Below are positions 30,540-37,692 of a stretch of DNA of 52,076 nt, piece by piece; position 1 is the stretch's first letter; the number at the start of each line of letters is the position of its first letter. The translations under genes were made by a program, and so were the position numbers. A model generated the notes under the pieces. It was not told the origin of the DNA. It saw only the letters and a list, made by a program, of their open reading frames with translations, and did not search any database. The DNA comes from RUG563 sp024681215 (GTDB lineage Bacteria > Bacillota > Clostridia > Christensenellales > Aristaeellaceae). Where the stretch lies: contig JAILBG010000120.1 in assembly GCA_024681215.1 (NCBI GenBank), positions 1 to 52,076 on the forward strand, written 5' to 3'.

Positions 30540-31819
30540 TATCCTTCTTCCTCCAGATTGCTTTCCACTTCCACGGGGATCCCCTGCTCCACCAGAAAGC
30601 TCAGCATTTCCCGGGGGAGGGTCGCTTCCCGGATATTCCCGGAAAAGACCAGGCGCATTTCATCCCCCGTGGTGACGCAGGCGCAGTTGTACAGCGGCGA
30701 AGACGGCACGCCCAGCTGGAATTCGAACCGGCGCACATGCCCTTCCATGCCCCGGGGCATTTTCGCCACCCCCAGGTTGGACAGCGTGGCTGTCACCAGC
30801 TTGTCCCCGGCGTTGCGGAAAATGGTGCTGATGACCAGGTTCTTGAGCGCCAGGGGCACCAGGCGGATCAGCAGGTTCTTTTCGTCGGCCACGTTGGTGG
30901 CGATGGTGGCGGAAAGCAGGCGCGGATTCACCTGATAGGCCATGTACGCGCGCACCTCCCGGACGATCTCCTCAAAGGGGCAGTCCCCCAGCCGGGGATC
31001 GATGCCGGGATTGACGAAGGAGGAAAAATTGCGCACGGTGGGGGAGGAATAGAAGGCGCGCATGTTCACGGGCACCGACACCCGGACCGGCAGCAGCCGG
31101 CGCTTCTGGCGCGCTGCCTGGTCCTGAACGGCGCACAGCAGCATCACCGAAACCAGATACTCCGTCACCGTGGCCCCCGCGGCCTTCGCCTGCGCTTTCA
31201 GCGGGGCGCAGGGGATGGAGGCGGCGATGGTGTGCAGGGTGTGGGGGATCTCCGGCGTGCCGGGAAAGTGGTACGCCCGTCCTTCCTTGCGGGAAATGCG
31301 CACCCTGGGCAGGGGCATATCCAGGAAAGCGTCCCGGGTTTCCCGTGGGTCCGGGGCTTGGTCGGGGTCCAGCGCGCCGTTTTCAAAATCGACGCTGACG
31401 CCGCCCAGCCGCAGGTACTCCGCCGTCAGGGTCTTGAGGAACACGAAGCCGCCGCTGCCGTCCGTGAGGGAATGGAAAAACTCCGCCGAGATCCGGTTCC
31501 GGTAATACCGGATGCGCATCAGATACCCGTGATCCTGGCGATACCGGAAGGGCATGCAGGGATGGCCCGTGTCCTCCCGCACCTGGAGCGGGGATTTGAT
31601 TTCCTCCAGGTAATACCAGAACAGCCCGGTGCGCATCCGCACCATCAGGGAGGGGAACCGGGGCATCACCCGGTCCGCCGCCTGCTGGAGACGCTCCGGG
31701 TCCACGGGCTCATTCAGCTCGGCCGACACCCGGAAGGTGCTGCTCCAGCGGTCGGTGGCAATGGCGGGGTAGAGCTTGGCGGCGTTGTCCAGCTTGAACC
31801 AGCGCTTCCCTTTCGCCAT
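30539..31819 (-). CDS. Condensation/alcohol-acetyltransferase-like CoA-dependent acyltransferase
   Basis: 426 residues with the two-domain CoA-dependent acyltransferase fold. The catalytic motif reads FFHSLTDG (115-121), equivalent to HHxxxDG with the second, catalytic His116 kept. LPVRVSVPVNMRAFYSSPTVRNF is the usual mid-protein stretch (split across residues about 245-270), and TATLSNLGVAKMP lies near the DFG-like region. Substrates are unknown; relatives esterify alcohols or build lipids. The start MAKGKRWFKL at 31819 follows GGGGGCGGG. Own promoter; coupled to the zinc-ribbon membrane protein. Confidence 0.75.
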   Translation of the reverse strand: MAKGKRWFKLDNAAKLYPAIATDRWSSTFRVSAELNEPVDPERLQQAADRVMPRFPSLMVRMRTGLFWYYLEEIKSPLQVREDTGHPCMPFRYRQDHGYLMRIRYYRNRISAEFFHSLTDGSGGFVFLKTLTAEYLRLGGVSVDFENGALDPDQAPDPRETRDAFLDMPLPRVRISRKEGRAYHFPGTPEIPHTLHTIAASIPCAPLKAQAKAAGATVTEYLVSVMLLCAVQDQAARQKRRLLPVRVSVPVNMRAFYSSPTVRNFSSFVNPGIDPRLGDCPFEEIVREVRAYMAYQVNPRLLSATIATNVADEKNLLIRLVPLALKNLVISTIFRNAGDKLVTATLSNLGVAKMPRGMEGHVRRFEFQLGVPSSPLYNCACVTTGDEMRLVFSGNIREATLPREMLSFLVEQGIPVEVESNLEEEG

Positions 31820-31843
31820 CGGCCCGCCCCCTTTCAAAAAAGC

Positions 31844-31872
31844 AGTATACCACACTTTACCGGATGAAACAA
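31844..31872 (-). promoter_or_regulatory. Promoter of the acyltransferase-like gene
   Basis: Minus-strand TTGTTT (31867-31872), 17-nt spacer, TATACT (31844-31849). Confidence 0.75.
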
Positions 31873-31923
31873 GTAAATTGCCCGGAAAAAGCGGGATTTG
31901 ACCGGCCCTGATTCCGCGTATAC

Positions 31924-31949
31924 GAAAAAACCGCCGAAAGGATCGGCGG
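31924..31949 (-). terminator. Terminator of the ferredoxin gene
   Basis: Minus-strand stem CCGCCGA (31943-31949) / TCGGCGG (31931-31937), preceded by AAAA and followed by TTTTTTCG. Confidence 0.85.
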
Positions 31950-32011
31950 TTTTCGCGTCCGGCATTTTGATCGGGATGATTGCGGGATGATCTGCCGGAC
32001 GCAGACGGGCG

Positions 32012-32182
32012 TCAGGCCTGTTCGGGAGCGCCCACAGGGCAGGTGCCGGCGCAGGCGCCGCACTCGATGCACTTTTCGGGATCGATTTCGTACTTGCCGT
32101 CACCCTCGGTGATCGCTTCCACGGGGCATTCCGCCGCGCAGGCGCCGCAGGCGATGCAGGCGTCAGTGATCTTATAAGCCAT
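32012..32182 (-). CDS. 2[4Fe-4S] ferredoxin
   Basis: 56 residues starting MAYKITDACIACGAC, the usual length of clostridial ferredoxin. Two cluster motifs are complete: CIACGACAAECP and CIECGACAGTCP, each supplying three cysteines to one cluster and the last Cys to the other. It carries low-potential electrons in the cytoplasm for hydrogenase, pyruvate:ferredoxin oxidoreductase and similar enzymes. RBS GGAGG 8 nt before the ATG. It has its own promoter and terminator, so it is probably expressed alone and strongly. Confidence 0.95.
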   Translation of the reverse strand: MAYKITDACIACGACAAECPVEAITEGDGKYEIDPEKCIECGACAGTCPVGAPEQA

Positions 32183-32206
32183 TTGATTGCACCTCCAATA
32201 ATGATC

Positions 32207-32254
32207 ATGGACTTACGTCCATCAGATGATAGCATGAACGGGGGAAAAATGCAA
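32207..32254 (-). promoter_or_regulatory. Promoter and 5'-terminal hairpin of the ferredoxin gene
   Basis: Minus-strand TTGCAT (32249-32254), 17-nt spacer, TATCAT (32226-32231). The transcript would begin at about 32219 with GGAC-GUAA-GUCC, a short hairpin with a GNRA tetraloop (32207-32222 on the plus strand as ATGGAC/GTCCAT). Such 5' hairpins can protect mRNA. Confidence 0.65.
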
Positions 32255-32310
32255 CCCTATGGGAAAATTTTTTCCATTCATGCCAAATTCCCGGTCCGCG
32301 GGAAGCGCGG

Positions 32311-32673
32311 TCAGGCCTGGCCGTCCTTCTTTTTTCCGCCGGCCTTTTCCAGCAGCACCACCGCCAGGATGATGATGGCCGTCACCAGGAAAATGCCGGC
32401 CATGCCCTTGAGCATATAGCCCAGGGATTCGCCGAAGGACAGGGGCTGATCCCCCTTCGCGGGGGACGTTTTGCCCGCGTCTTCCTCTTGGGGAACGGGC
32501 TCCGCCGCTTCCGGCGCTTCGGCGCTTTCGGTGACGGACTGCGCGGACGCTTCAAGCTGCGCCTGAACCGCGGGAGGGCACGTTTCCACTGTGTCGGGGT
32601 TTTCCGCCAGGGCGCACAGGGGGGCGAGCAGGATCAGCAGCGCCGCGAGGACGGCGAAGGTTTTCTTTTTCAT
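32311..32673 (-). CDS. OadG-like small subunit of a Na+-pump decarboxylase, with extra N-terminal segment
   Basis: 120 residues. An N-terminal signal-like segment (KKTFAVLAALLILLAPLCALAE) is followed by an acidic Ala/Pro/Glu linker (35-75). Near the C-terminus SLGYMLKGMAGIFLVTAIIILAVVLLEKAG resembles the N-terminal membrane helix of OadG/MmdD subunits (about residues 82-112), ended by lysines. Usual OadG proteins begin with this helix, so the leader and linker are additions. It lies 14 nt after the beta subunit gene on the same transcript. Role inferred from context. Confidence 0.62.
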   Translation of the reverse strand: MKKKTFAVLAALLILLAPLCALAENPDTVETCPPAVQAQLEASAQSVTESAEAPEAAEPVPQEEDAGKTSPAKGDQPLSFGESLGYMLKGMAGIFLVTAIIILAVVLLEKAGGKKKDGQA

Positions 32674-32687
32674 TTTACCGCACCTCC

Positions 32688-33803
32688 TTACACAAGCCCG
32701 GCGAAGAAGCTCAGGATCAGGCCTCCGGCGATGACGGAGGCGATCTGGCCGGATACGTTGACGCCCACGGTGTGCATCAGCAGGAAATTCTGCGGGTCTT
32801 CCTTCAGGCCCATTTTGTGCACCACCCGGCTGCTCATGGGGAAGGCGCTGATGCCGCAGGCCCCGATCATGGGATTGATCTTCTTTTTGGCGAACAGGTT
32901 GATCGCCTTGGCGAAGATCACGCCGCCGGCGGTATCGAACACGAAAGCGATCAGGCCCAGCAGCAGGATCAGCAGGGTCTGGGGCGAAAGGAAGGCCTCG
33001 GCCTGCATGCGCCAGGCGATGGTGAGGCCCAGGAACAGGGTGATCAGATTGGCCAGCACCTTCTGGGCCGTTTCGCTCAGGGAATCCAGCACGCCGCACT
33101 CCCTTAGGAGATTGCCGAACATGAGGAACCCGATCAGCGCCACGGCGCCGGGGGCGATGATGCCCACCACCATGGTGACGATGATGGGGAAGAGGATGCG
33201 GGTGGTTTTGCTGACGTTCTTCTGCTCGTAAGGCATGCGGATCAGCCGTTCCTTTTTCGTGGTCAGCAGCCGGATCACCGGAGGCTGCACGATGGGCACC
33301 AGGGCCATATAGGAATAAGCCGCCACCATGATGGCCCCCAGATAGCCGCTTCTGAGCTGCTGGGCAACCACGATGGAGGTGGGGCCGTCCGCCGCGCCGA
33401 TGACGGCGATGGAGGCCGCGTCCCGCAGGGAGAAGCCGAACACGCTGGCCATGGACAGGGTAAAGAAGATCCCGAACTGGGCCGCAGCGCCGAAGAGCAT
33501 CAGCTTCGGATCGTTGAGCAGGGGCCCGAAATCGCACATGGCGCCGATGCCGATGAACAGCAGCAGCGGGAACAGCTCGTTTTCGATGCCCGCGTCAAAC
33601 AGGGTCTTGATGGGCGCCAGCGCCTCGCTGCCCACCGGCAGGTTCACCAGAATGGCCCCGAAGCCCATGGGCAGGAGCAAACTGGGCTCCATGTCCTTTT
33701 TAATGGCCAGGTAGATCAGCAGCGCGCCGATGGCCCACATCACCGCCATCTGCCAGGTCACGTTGGTTACGTTCCCCAGCAGGCTCTGAAAGAAATCCCC
33801 CAT
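32688..33803 (-). CDS. Sodium ion-translocating decarboxylase, beta subunit
   Basis: 371 residues with about nine to eleven membrane segments; the subunit that moves Na+ across the membrane during decarboxylation of oxaloacetate, methylmalonyl-CoA or glutaconyl-CoA. Family hallmarks are ALLPMGFGAILVNLP-like LLLPMGFGAILVNLP, FIGIGAMCDFGPLL, GAADGPTSIVVA (with the essential Asp), TAGGVIFAKAINLF and HTVGVNVSGQIASVIAGG. The biotin carrier and carboxyltransferase (alpha) genes are not in this window, so the substrate cannot be told. Confidence 0.92.
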   Translation of the reverse strand: MGDFFQSLLGNVTNVTWQMAVMWAIGALLIYLAIKKDMEPSLLLPMGFGAILVNLPVGSEALAPIKTLFDAGIENELFPLLLFIGIGAMCDFGPLLNDPKLMLFGAAAQFGIFFTLSMASVFGFSLRDAASIAVIGAADGPTSIVVAQQLRSGYLGAIMVAAYSYMALVPIVQPPVIRLLTTKKERLIRMPYEQKNVSKTTRILFPIIVTMVVGIIAPGAVALIGFLMFGNLLRECGVLDSLSETAQKVLANLITLFLGLTIAWRMQAEAFLSPQTLLILLLGLIAFVFDTAGGVIFAKAINLFAKKKINPMIGACGISAFPMSSRVVHKMGLKEDPQNFLLMHTVGVNVSGQIASVIAGGLILSFFAGLV

Positions 33804-33824
33804 GATCTTTCCACACCTTCTTTG

Positions 33825-33870
33825 ATCATATTGCAGTTGATATGATACCAGAAAACCCCAAAGGAAACAA
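33825..33870 (-). promoter_or_regulatory. Promoter and inverted repeat of the decarboxylase beta gene
   Basis: Minus-strand TTGTTT (33865-33870), 17-nt spacer, TATCAT (33842-33847). ATCATAT (33825-33831) and ATATGAT (33840-33846) form a perfect inverted repeat with an 8-nt spacer over the -10 and start site, a possible operator. Confidence 0.65.
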
Positions 33871-33900
33871 GACGGAATATCCGGTTGAAAAAATGACCGC

Positions 33901-33960
33901 CAAAAATGAAGTAAAGGAACAAAAAATGAAGGAAAGAAACAATCAAGAATTTTTTTTGAG
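33901..33960. repeat. Two 20-bp tandem A-rich repeats and a T8 tract upstream of the YtrA-type promoter
   Basis: 33901-33920 and 33921-33940 agree at 17 of 20 positions (core AAAAATGAAG-AAAG-AAC), followed by a T8 run near 33951-33958. The 20-bp period, about two helical turns, places A-tracts in phase, so the DNA may be bent. It lies directly upstream of the -35 at 33968. Confidence 0.6.
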
Positions 33961-33967
33961 AAAAGGC

Positions 33968-34010
33968 TTGACAGACGGATTGTTTGAGTGTACTATGTAC
34001 ATAGTGCACT
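33968..34010 (+). promoter_or_regulatory. Promoter with 24-bp palindromic operator of the YtrA-type operon
   Basis: TTGACA (33968-33973), 17-nt spacer, TACTAT (33991-33996). 33987-34010 is a palindrome centred between 33998 and 33999: AGTG-T-ACTATGTACATAGT-G-CACT with a single mismatched pair. It covers the -10, so the GntR protein encoded just downstream probably represses its own operon. Confidence 0.85.
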
Positions 34011-34031
34011 AAGTAACCGAGGAGGGAGACG

Positions 34032-34388
34032 ATGCAGTACGATCCCAACAGCCCCATCTGGCTGCAGGTGATGACGGCGATCAAGACGGATATCGTTACG
34101 GGCAGACGTCCGCCGGGGGAGAAGCTGCCCGGCGGCCGGGAATTGGCGGTTCTGTACACCATCAATCCCAACACGGCGGCCCGGGTGTATCAGGAGCTGG
34201 AACGGGAGGGCCTGTGCGAAAGCCGTCGGGGCATGGGCACCTACGTGACGGTGAATGAGGAAAGGATCGCGCAGGTGCGCGGGACGATGGCACGGCAGGC
34301 CGCTGTGCGGTTTGCAGATGAAATGGAAAAACTGGGGATCGGGCGGCAGGAGGCGGCCCGGATGATCCTGGAGGAGGAAAAAGAATGA
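34032..34388 (+). CDS. GntR-family regulator, YtrA subfamily
   Basis: 118 residues, the short YtrA type without a large ligand domain. The winged helix-turn-helix occupies about residues 8-75 (PIWLQVMTAIKTDIVTGRRPPGEKLP, then INPNTAARVYQELEREGL and RGMGTYV), followed by a dimerising helix. Such regulators repress ABC transporter operons that sense envelope stress or antibiotics. It overlaps the ABC ATPase gene by 4 nt and lies 22 nt after a matching palindrome. Confidence 0.92.
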   Translation: MQYDPNSPIWLQVMTAIKTDIVTGRRPPGEKLPGGRELAVLYTINPNTAARVYQELEREGLCESRRGMGTYVTVNEERIAQVRGTMARQAAVRFADEMEKLGIGRQEAARMILEEEKE

Positions 34389-35095
34389 TGCTGGCAAGCA
34401 AGGAAATCACAAAAGTGTTCGGCCGGAAAACGGCGGTGGACCGTGTGACGCTGGAAATGGAAGCGGGGCATGTTTACGCCATGCTGGGCCCCAACGGAAG
34501 CGGCAAGACCACCTGGATGAAAATGGCCGCGGGGCTGATCAAGCCCACGTCGGGAGAAATGCTCTTCGAGGGCAGGCCCGTGGATATCGAAAGCCGGAAG
34601 CAGATCGCCTATATGTCCACCGAGCCGTATTTTTACACCTGGATGACGGCCCGGGACGTGGGCAGATATTACGGCGACTTTTTCGCGGATTATTCCGCCG
34701 ACCGCTACCGTGCGCTGCTGGAGAGGATGGAGCTGACGGAAAACCTGAAGACCCGGGAGCTGTCCTCCGGCATGATGGCAAAGCTGAAAATCGCCGTCAC
34801 CCTGGCCCGGGACGCTCAGGTGTATATGCTGGACGAGCCCTTTAACGGCATCGACCTGCTGGCCCGGGACGTGATCCGCGCCTGCATCCTGGAAAGCGCG
34901 GCGGAAAACAAGCTGCTGCTCCTGTCCTCCCATCTGGTGGAGGAGATGGAGGCCATCGCCGACCGGGCGGCTTACCTGAAAAACGGCGTATTGGTGGAAT
35001 GCACGGATCTGGAAGAAATGAGAGAACAGCGCGGGCTGTCCATGGCGGACCGCTATCGGGAGATCTACAGCCGCAGCGAGGGGGCGAACGCATGA
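34385..35095 (+). CDS. ABC transporter ATP-binding protein (YtrB-like)
   Basis: 236 residues. Walker A GPNGSGKTT (about 36-44), Q-loop replaced by MSTEPYFYTW, degenerate signature LSSGMMAKLKIA in place of LSGGQ, Walker B VYMLDEPFNGID and switch SSHLVEEME. This reduced signature is common in YtrB-type ATPases. It would power the permease encoded next. Starts ATGATG at 34385, overlapping the regulator gene; it overlaps the permease gene by 4 nt. Confidence 0.92.
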   Translation: MMLASKEITKVFGRKTAVDRVTLEMEAGHVYAMLGPNGSGKTTWMKMAAGLIKPTSGEMLFEGRPVDIESRKQIAYMSTEPYFYTWMTARDVGRYYGDFFADYSADRYRALLERMELTENLKTRELSSGMMAKLKIAVTLARDAQVYMLDEPFNGIDLLARDVIRACILESAAENKLLLLSSHLVEEMEAIADRAAYLKNGVLVECTDLEEMREQRGLSMADRYREIYSRSEGANA

Positions 35096-35850
35096 AAAAC
35101 CTGATGAAATACGAATGGAGAAAGACTTTGGCGCTGAAGCTGATCCTGCTGGGGATCACGGCGGCGGCTGAGATCGCATACCTGATCGGCGCATTCGCGC
35201 ACAATGAAAACTGGGCCGCCATCAGCGCGGGGATCCTGACGCTGCTGGCCTTCGGCGGGGTCATGGTGATCGGGCTCAACAGCATCGTATCGCTTCACCG
35301 GGATATGAACACCCGGCAGGGCTACATGCTGTTTATGACGCCCAACAGCTGCTATAAGATCCTGGGGGCGAAGGTGCTGGAAAACGGGCTGAGCATGCTG
35401 GTGACGGGGGCCTTCTTCTTCGGGCTGGGGGCGCTGGACGTCATGCTGCTCTTTGCGAAGTTTTCCACCGTCGGGGAGCTGTGGCGGTTCCTGGAGGATT
35501 TCATTCATTCCATCAACAACGAAATCCAGATCAACGCCTTCGGGATGGCCTGCTTCTTCCTGAACCTGCTGACCGGCTGGTTCGCCGTGGTGATCATGGC
35601 GTACCTGGCGGACGTGATCAGCGCCGCCCTGCTCAACGGGAAAAAGTACAACGGGCTGCTGAGCTTCGTGCTGTTCCTGGCGCTGACGATCGGGCTAAGG
35701 GTGCTGGAAAAAATGGTGGTCTCCGCCCTCGTTCCCCAGGGCGCCGGGATCAACACGGTGTATCTGGTCCGCAGCGCGGCGACGCTGGTATTCTCCGCGG
35801 CCATGTACGTGTGCACCGCCCAGATCATGGAAAGAAAACTGAGCGTCTGA
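35092..35850 (+). CDS. ABC transporter permease of the YtrA-type operon
   Basis: 252 residues with about six membrane segments (LKLILLGITAAAEIAYLIGAF, ISAGILTLLAFGGVMVIGL, GLSMLVTGAFFFGLGALDVMLLF and others further on). It starts MKNLMKYEWRKTLALK, typical of ABC-2 type permeases in small exporter operons. Together with the ATPase it probably exports a peptide, drug or lipid, under the GntR regulator. Substrate unknown. The operon ends with a terminator. Confidence 0.82.
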   Translation: MKNLMKYEWRKTLALKLILLGITAAAEIAYLIGAFAHNENWAAISAGILTLLAFGGVMVIGLNSIVSLHRDMNTRQGYMLFMTPNSCYKILGAKVLENGLSMLVTGAFFFGLGALDVMLLFAKFSTVGELWRFLEDFIHSINNEIQINAFGMACFFLNLLTGWFAVVIMAYLADVISAALLNGKKYNGLLSFVLFLALTIGLRVLEKMVVSALVPQGAGINTVYLVRSAATLVFSAAMYVCTAQIMERKLSV

Positions 35851-35867
35851 AGCCCAAAACAAAAAAC

Positions 35868-35897
35868 ACGGCCTTTCTGAATGAAAGGCCGTATTTA
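35868..35897 (+). terminator. Bidirectional terminator between the ABC permease and lepB genes
   Basis: ACGGCCTTTC (35868-35877) pairs perfectly with GAAAGGCCGT (35883-35892) around a 5-nt loop. ATTTATTT follows on the plus strand and GTTTTTTG on the minus strand. Confidence 0.9.
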
Positions 35898-35898
35898 T

Positions 35899-36516
35899 TT
35901 ACTGTATCCCGCGGATCCGGTTCAGGGGCCACAGCACGCATTTGACCTTGCCCTGCAGCATATCCCGGGAGATGGGGCCCACGTAGTCCTTTCGGCTGTC
36001 GTTGGAGGTCAAGCGGTTGTCGCCGATGACGAAGTATTGGTCTTCCTCCAGGGTAATGGGGCCGTAATCCGCCGGCGGGCTGCCCATTTCAGGCGGGTCG
36101 GGCACCAGCTCCCCGTTGACGTACAGCTTCTGCATGCGGATCTCCAGCGTATCGCCGGGAAGCCCCACCAGGCGCTTGACGAACACCTCGGGGAATTCCA
36201 GCTTCAGCCCCGGGCCCAGATGGAAAACGGATTTGATCCGGTTGGGATAATGGCAGATCACCACGTCGCCCCGGCTGTAATTCTGATCCAGGCGGGAGAC
36301 CCACAGCAATTCCCCGTCGCGCAGGGTGTTCTGCATGCTGCCCCCTTTGACGGGAATGGGCAGGCCCACCCAGGTTTCCATGGCCAGGATCACCGCAAAG
36401 GCCCCTACGAAGGAAAGGATCCAGCTGATAATTTCCTGCTGCACGGTTTTCTTTGGCTTCTCTGCTTTCTTGTTTTTTTCCACGGCCGGCGTCTGCTGGG
36501 CTGGCTGTACGGACAT
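35899..36516 (-). CDS. lepB: Signal peptidase I (second of a tandem pair)
   Basis: 205 residues. A Lys-rich N-terminus precedes a membrane helix (IISWILSFVGAFAVILAM). The catalytic Ser60 is in GGSMQNTL and the Lys114 general base in VFVKRLVGLPGD; the GDNR box is VIGDNRLTSNDSR. It removes signal peptides from Sec-exported proteins on the outer membrane face. Its ATG comes directly after the stop codon of the upstream paralogue with no gap, so they are co-translated. Confidence 0.93.
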   Translation of the reverse strand: MSVQPAQQTPAVEKNKKAEKPKKTVQQEIISWILSFVGAFAVILAMETWVGLPIPVKGGSMQNTLRDGELLWVSRLDQNYSRGDVVICHYPNRIKSVFHLGPGLKLEFPEVFVKRLVGLPGDTLEIRMQKLYVNGELVPDPPEMGSPPADYGPITLEEDQYFVIGDNRLTSNDSRKDYVGPISRDMLQGKVKCVLWPLNRIRGIQ

Positions 36517-37329
36517 TCAGTTCACCCCTCTGATGCTGCCCAGCGGCAGCAGTACGCATTTTACGTGCCCCACGATCTGATCGCGGTGCAGGGGCCCCAC
36601 ATAGTCGTTGAGGGTGGAAACGGAATAATTGACGTTTTCGGAGCGCCCGTCGTACCGGCTGTCGTGGGAATTGCCGCGGTTGTCGCCGATGACGAAGTAT
36701 TCGTCCTCCTGCAGCTGATAGAGGGGATAATCCTTGGGCAAGCTGCCCATCAGCTTCGGGTTTTCCGTGGCTTCGCCGTTCACATACAGCACCCCGCTCC
36801 GGATCTCCACCGTGTCGCCGGGCACGGCCACCAGGCGCTTGACGAACAGCGTGTAACTGTTCAGGACCAGGTCATACCGGCTGGTCACCTGCATATGGAA
36901 AGGCTCCACGGGGTTCCTGTTTTCATCCTCGTTCATACGGCCCGGATAATGGCAGATCACGATATCCCCCCGCCGGGGATCGTGAAAAAGATAATCCAGC
37001 TTGGACGCCAGCACGTATTCCTTATCCGCCAGGGTGTTTGCCATGCTGCTGCCCTTCACCTGCACGGGCTCCGCGATATAGGTGCGTACCAGGAAGGCGA
37101 TGAGGACGGCGGCGATGGGCACCAGGATCCAGCCGTAGATCTCCTCCTGAATGGATTTTTTCCGCTTTTCCTTTTTATTCTTCTTTCTTTTTCCGGCCTG
37201 CTCTGCAGGCGCCTGAACAGCCTGGGACGGCTGGTCCGCCGGCTTTTCCGGGATCGTCCGGGCGGCCTGCGGGGGCGTTTCCTTCCCGGCGTCCTGAACG
37301 GCTTCCGCCGCGGGTTTGATTTCATTCAT
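36517..37329 (-). CDS. lepB: Signal peptidase I (first of a tandem pair)
   Basis: 270 residues, longer than its neighbour by an N-terminal Pro/Ala/Gln-rich and then Lys-rich cytoplasmic extension (1-60) and by an insert near 130-155. Membrane helix GWILVPIAAVLIAFLV; catalytic Ser95 (KGSSMANTL), Lys164 (LFVKRLVAVPGD), GDNR box VIGDNRGNSHDSRYDG. Its start codon overlaps the DUF951 gene by 8 nt. The pair probably arose by duplication and may differ in preferred substrates (inference). Confidence 0.93.
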   Translation of the reverse strand: MNEIKPAAEAVQDAGKETPPQAARTIPEKPADQPSQAVQAPAEQAGKRKKNKKEKRKKSIQEEIYGWILVPIAAVLIAFLVRTYIAEPVQVKGSSMANTLADKEYVLASKLDYLFHDPRRGDIVICHYPGRMNEDENRNPVEPFHMQVTSRYDLVLNSYTLFVKRLVAVPGDTVEIRSGVLYVNGEATENPKLMGSLPKDYPLYQLQEDEYFVIGDNRGNSHDSRYDGRSENVNYSVSTLNDYVGPLHRDQIVGHVKCVLLPLGSIRGVN

Positions 37330-37552
37330 CGGTCGTTTGCTCCTCTCCGGGCGCCGCCGGGGCGATCCCCTGCTGGAGGATTTTTTTCCTGCGCTTCAAA
37401 AACACCATCCGATCCAGCATCACGATCCGGCCGCAGCCCTGGCATTTCATTTTGATGTCCGCGCCGGTGCGGATGACCACCCAGGTATCGCTGCCGCAGG
37501 GGTGGGGTTTTCTGGTCTGGATCACGTCCTGCAGACGGATTTCCTGGTCCAT
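37322..37552 (-). CDS. DUF951 small cysteine-containing protein
   Basis: 76 residues. The core IRLQDVIQTRKPHPCGSDTW ... IRTGADIKMKCQGCGRIVMLDR is the DUF951 signature. Cys19, Cys37 and Cys40 with His17 could bind a metal. The family is small, widely conserved in Firmicutes and of unknown role, possibly nucleic acid binding because of its beta-barrel-like, basic make-up (inference). It starts behind GGAGG and leads an operon with both signal peptidase genes. Confidence 0.88.
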   Translation of the reverse strand: MDQEIRLQDVIQTRKPHPCGSDTWVVIRTGADIKMKCQGCGRIVMLDRMVFLKRRKKILQQGIAPAAPGEEQTTDE

Positions 37553-37583
37553 GGGCGGCCCTCCTTTCCGGAATGATGGAATC

Positions 37584-37612
37584 ATTATATACGTTTTTCT
37601 GCAATTTTTCAA
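37584..37612 (-). promoter_or_regulatory. Promoter of the DUF951-lepB-lepB operon
   Basis: Minus-strand TTGAAA (37607-37612), 17-nt spacer, TATAAT (37584-37589). Confidence 0.82.
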
Positions 37613-37640
37613 TGACAATTGTAAGCAAATGCGCCCCGGC

Positions 37641-37679
37641 GAAAAAAGAGCGCCCGCCGGATGCGCGTCCGGCAGGCGC
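37641..37679 (-). terminator. Terminator of the second ABC exporter operon
   Basis: Minus-strand 12-bp stem formed by 37668-37679 and 37650-37661 with one mismatch, followed by TCTTTTTTC. Confidence 0.85.
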
Positions 37680-37692
37680 GGAGATTCGCCGT

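Noticed and set aside
33892..34014. 39-codon plus-strand ORF starting with MTAKNEVKEQK
   Set aside because: It runs through the promoter and operator of the YtrA-type operon, has no RBS and owes its Lys/Glu content to the A-rich tandem repeats.
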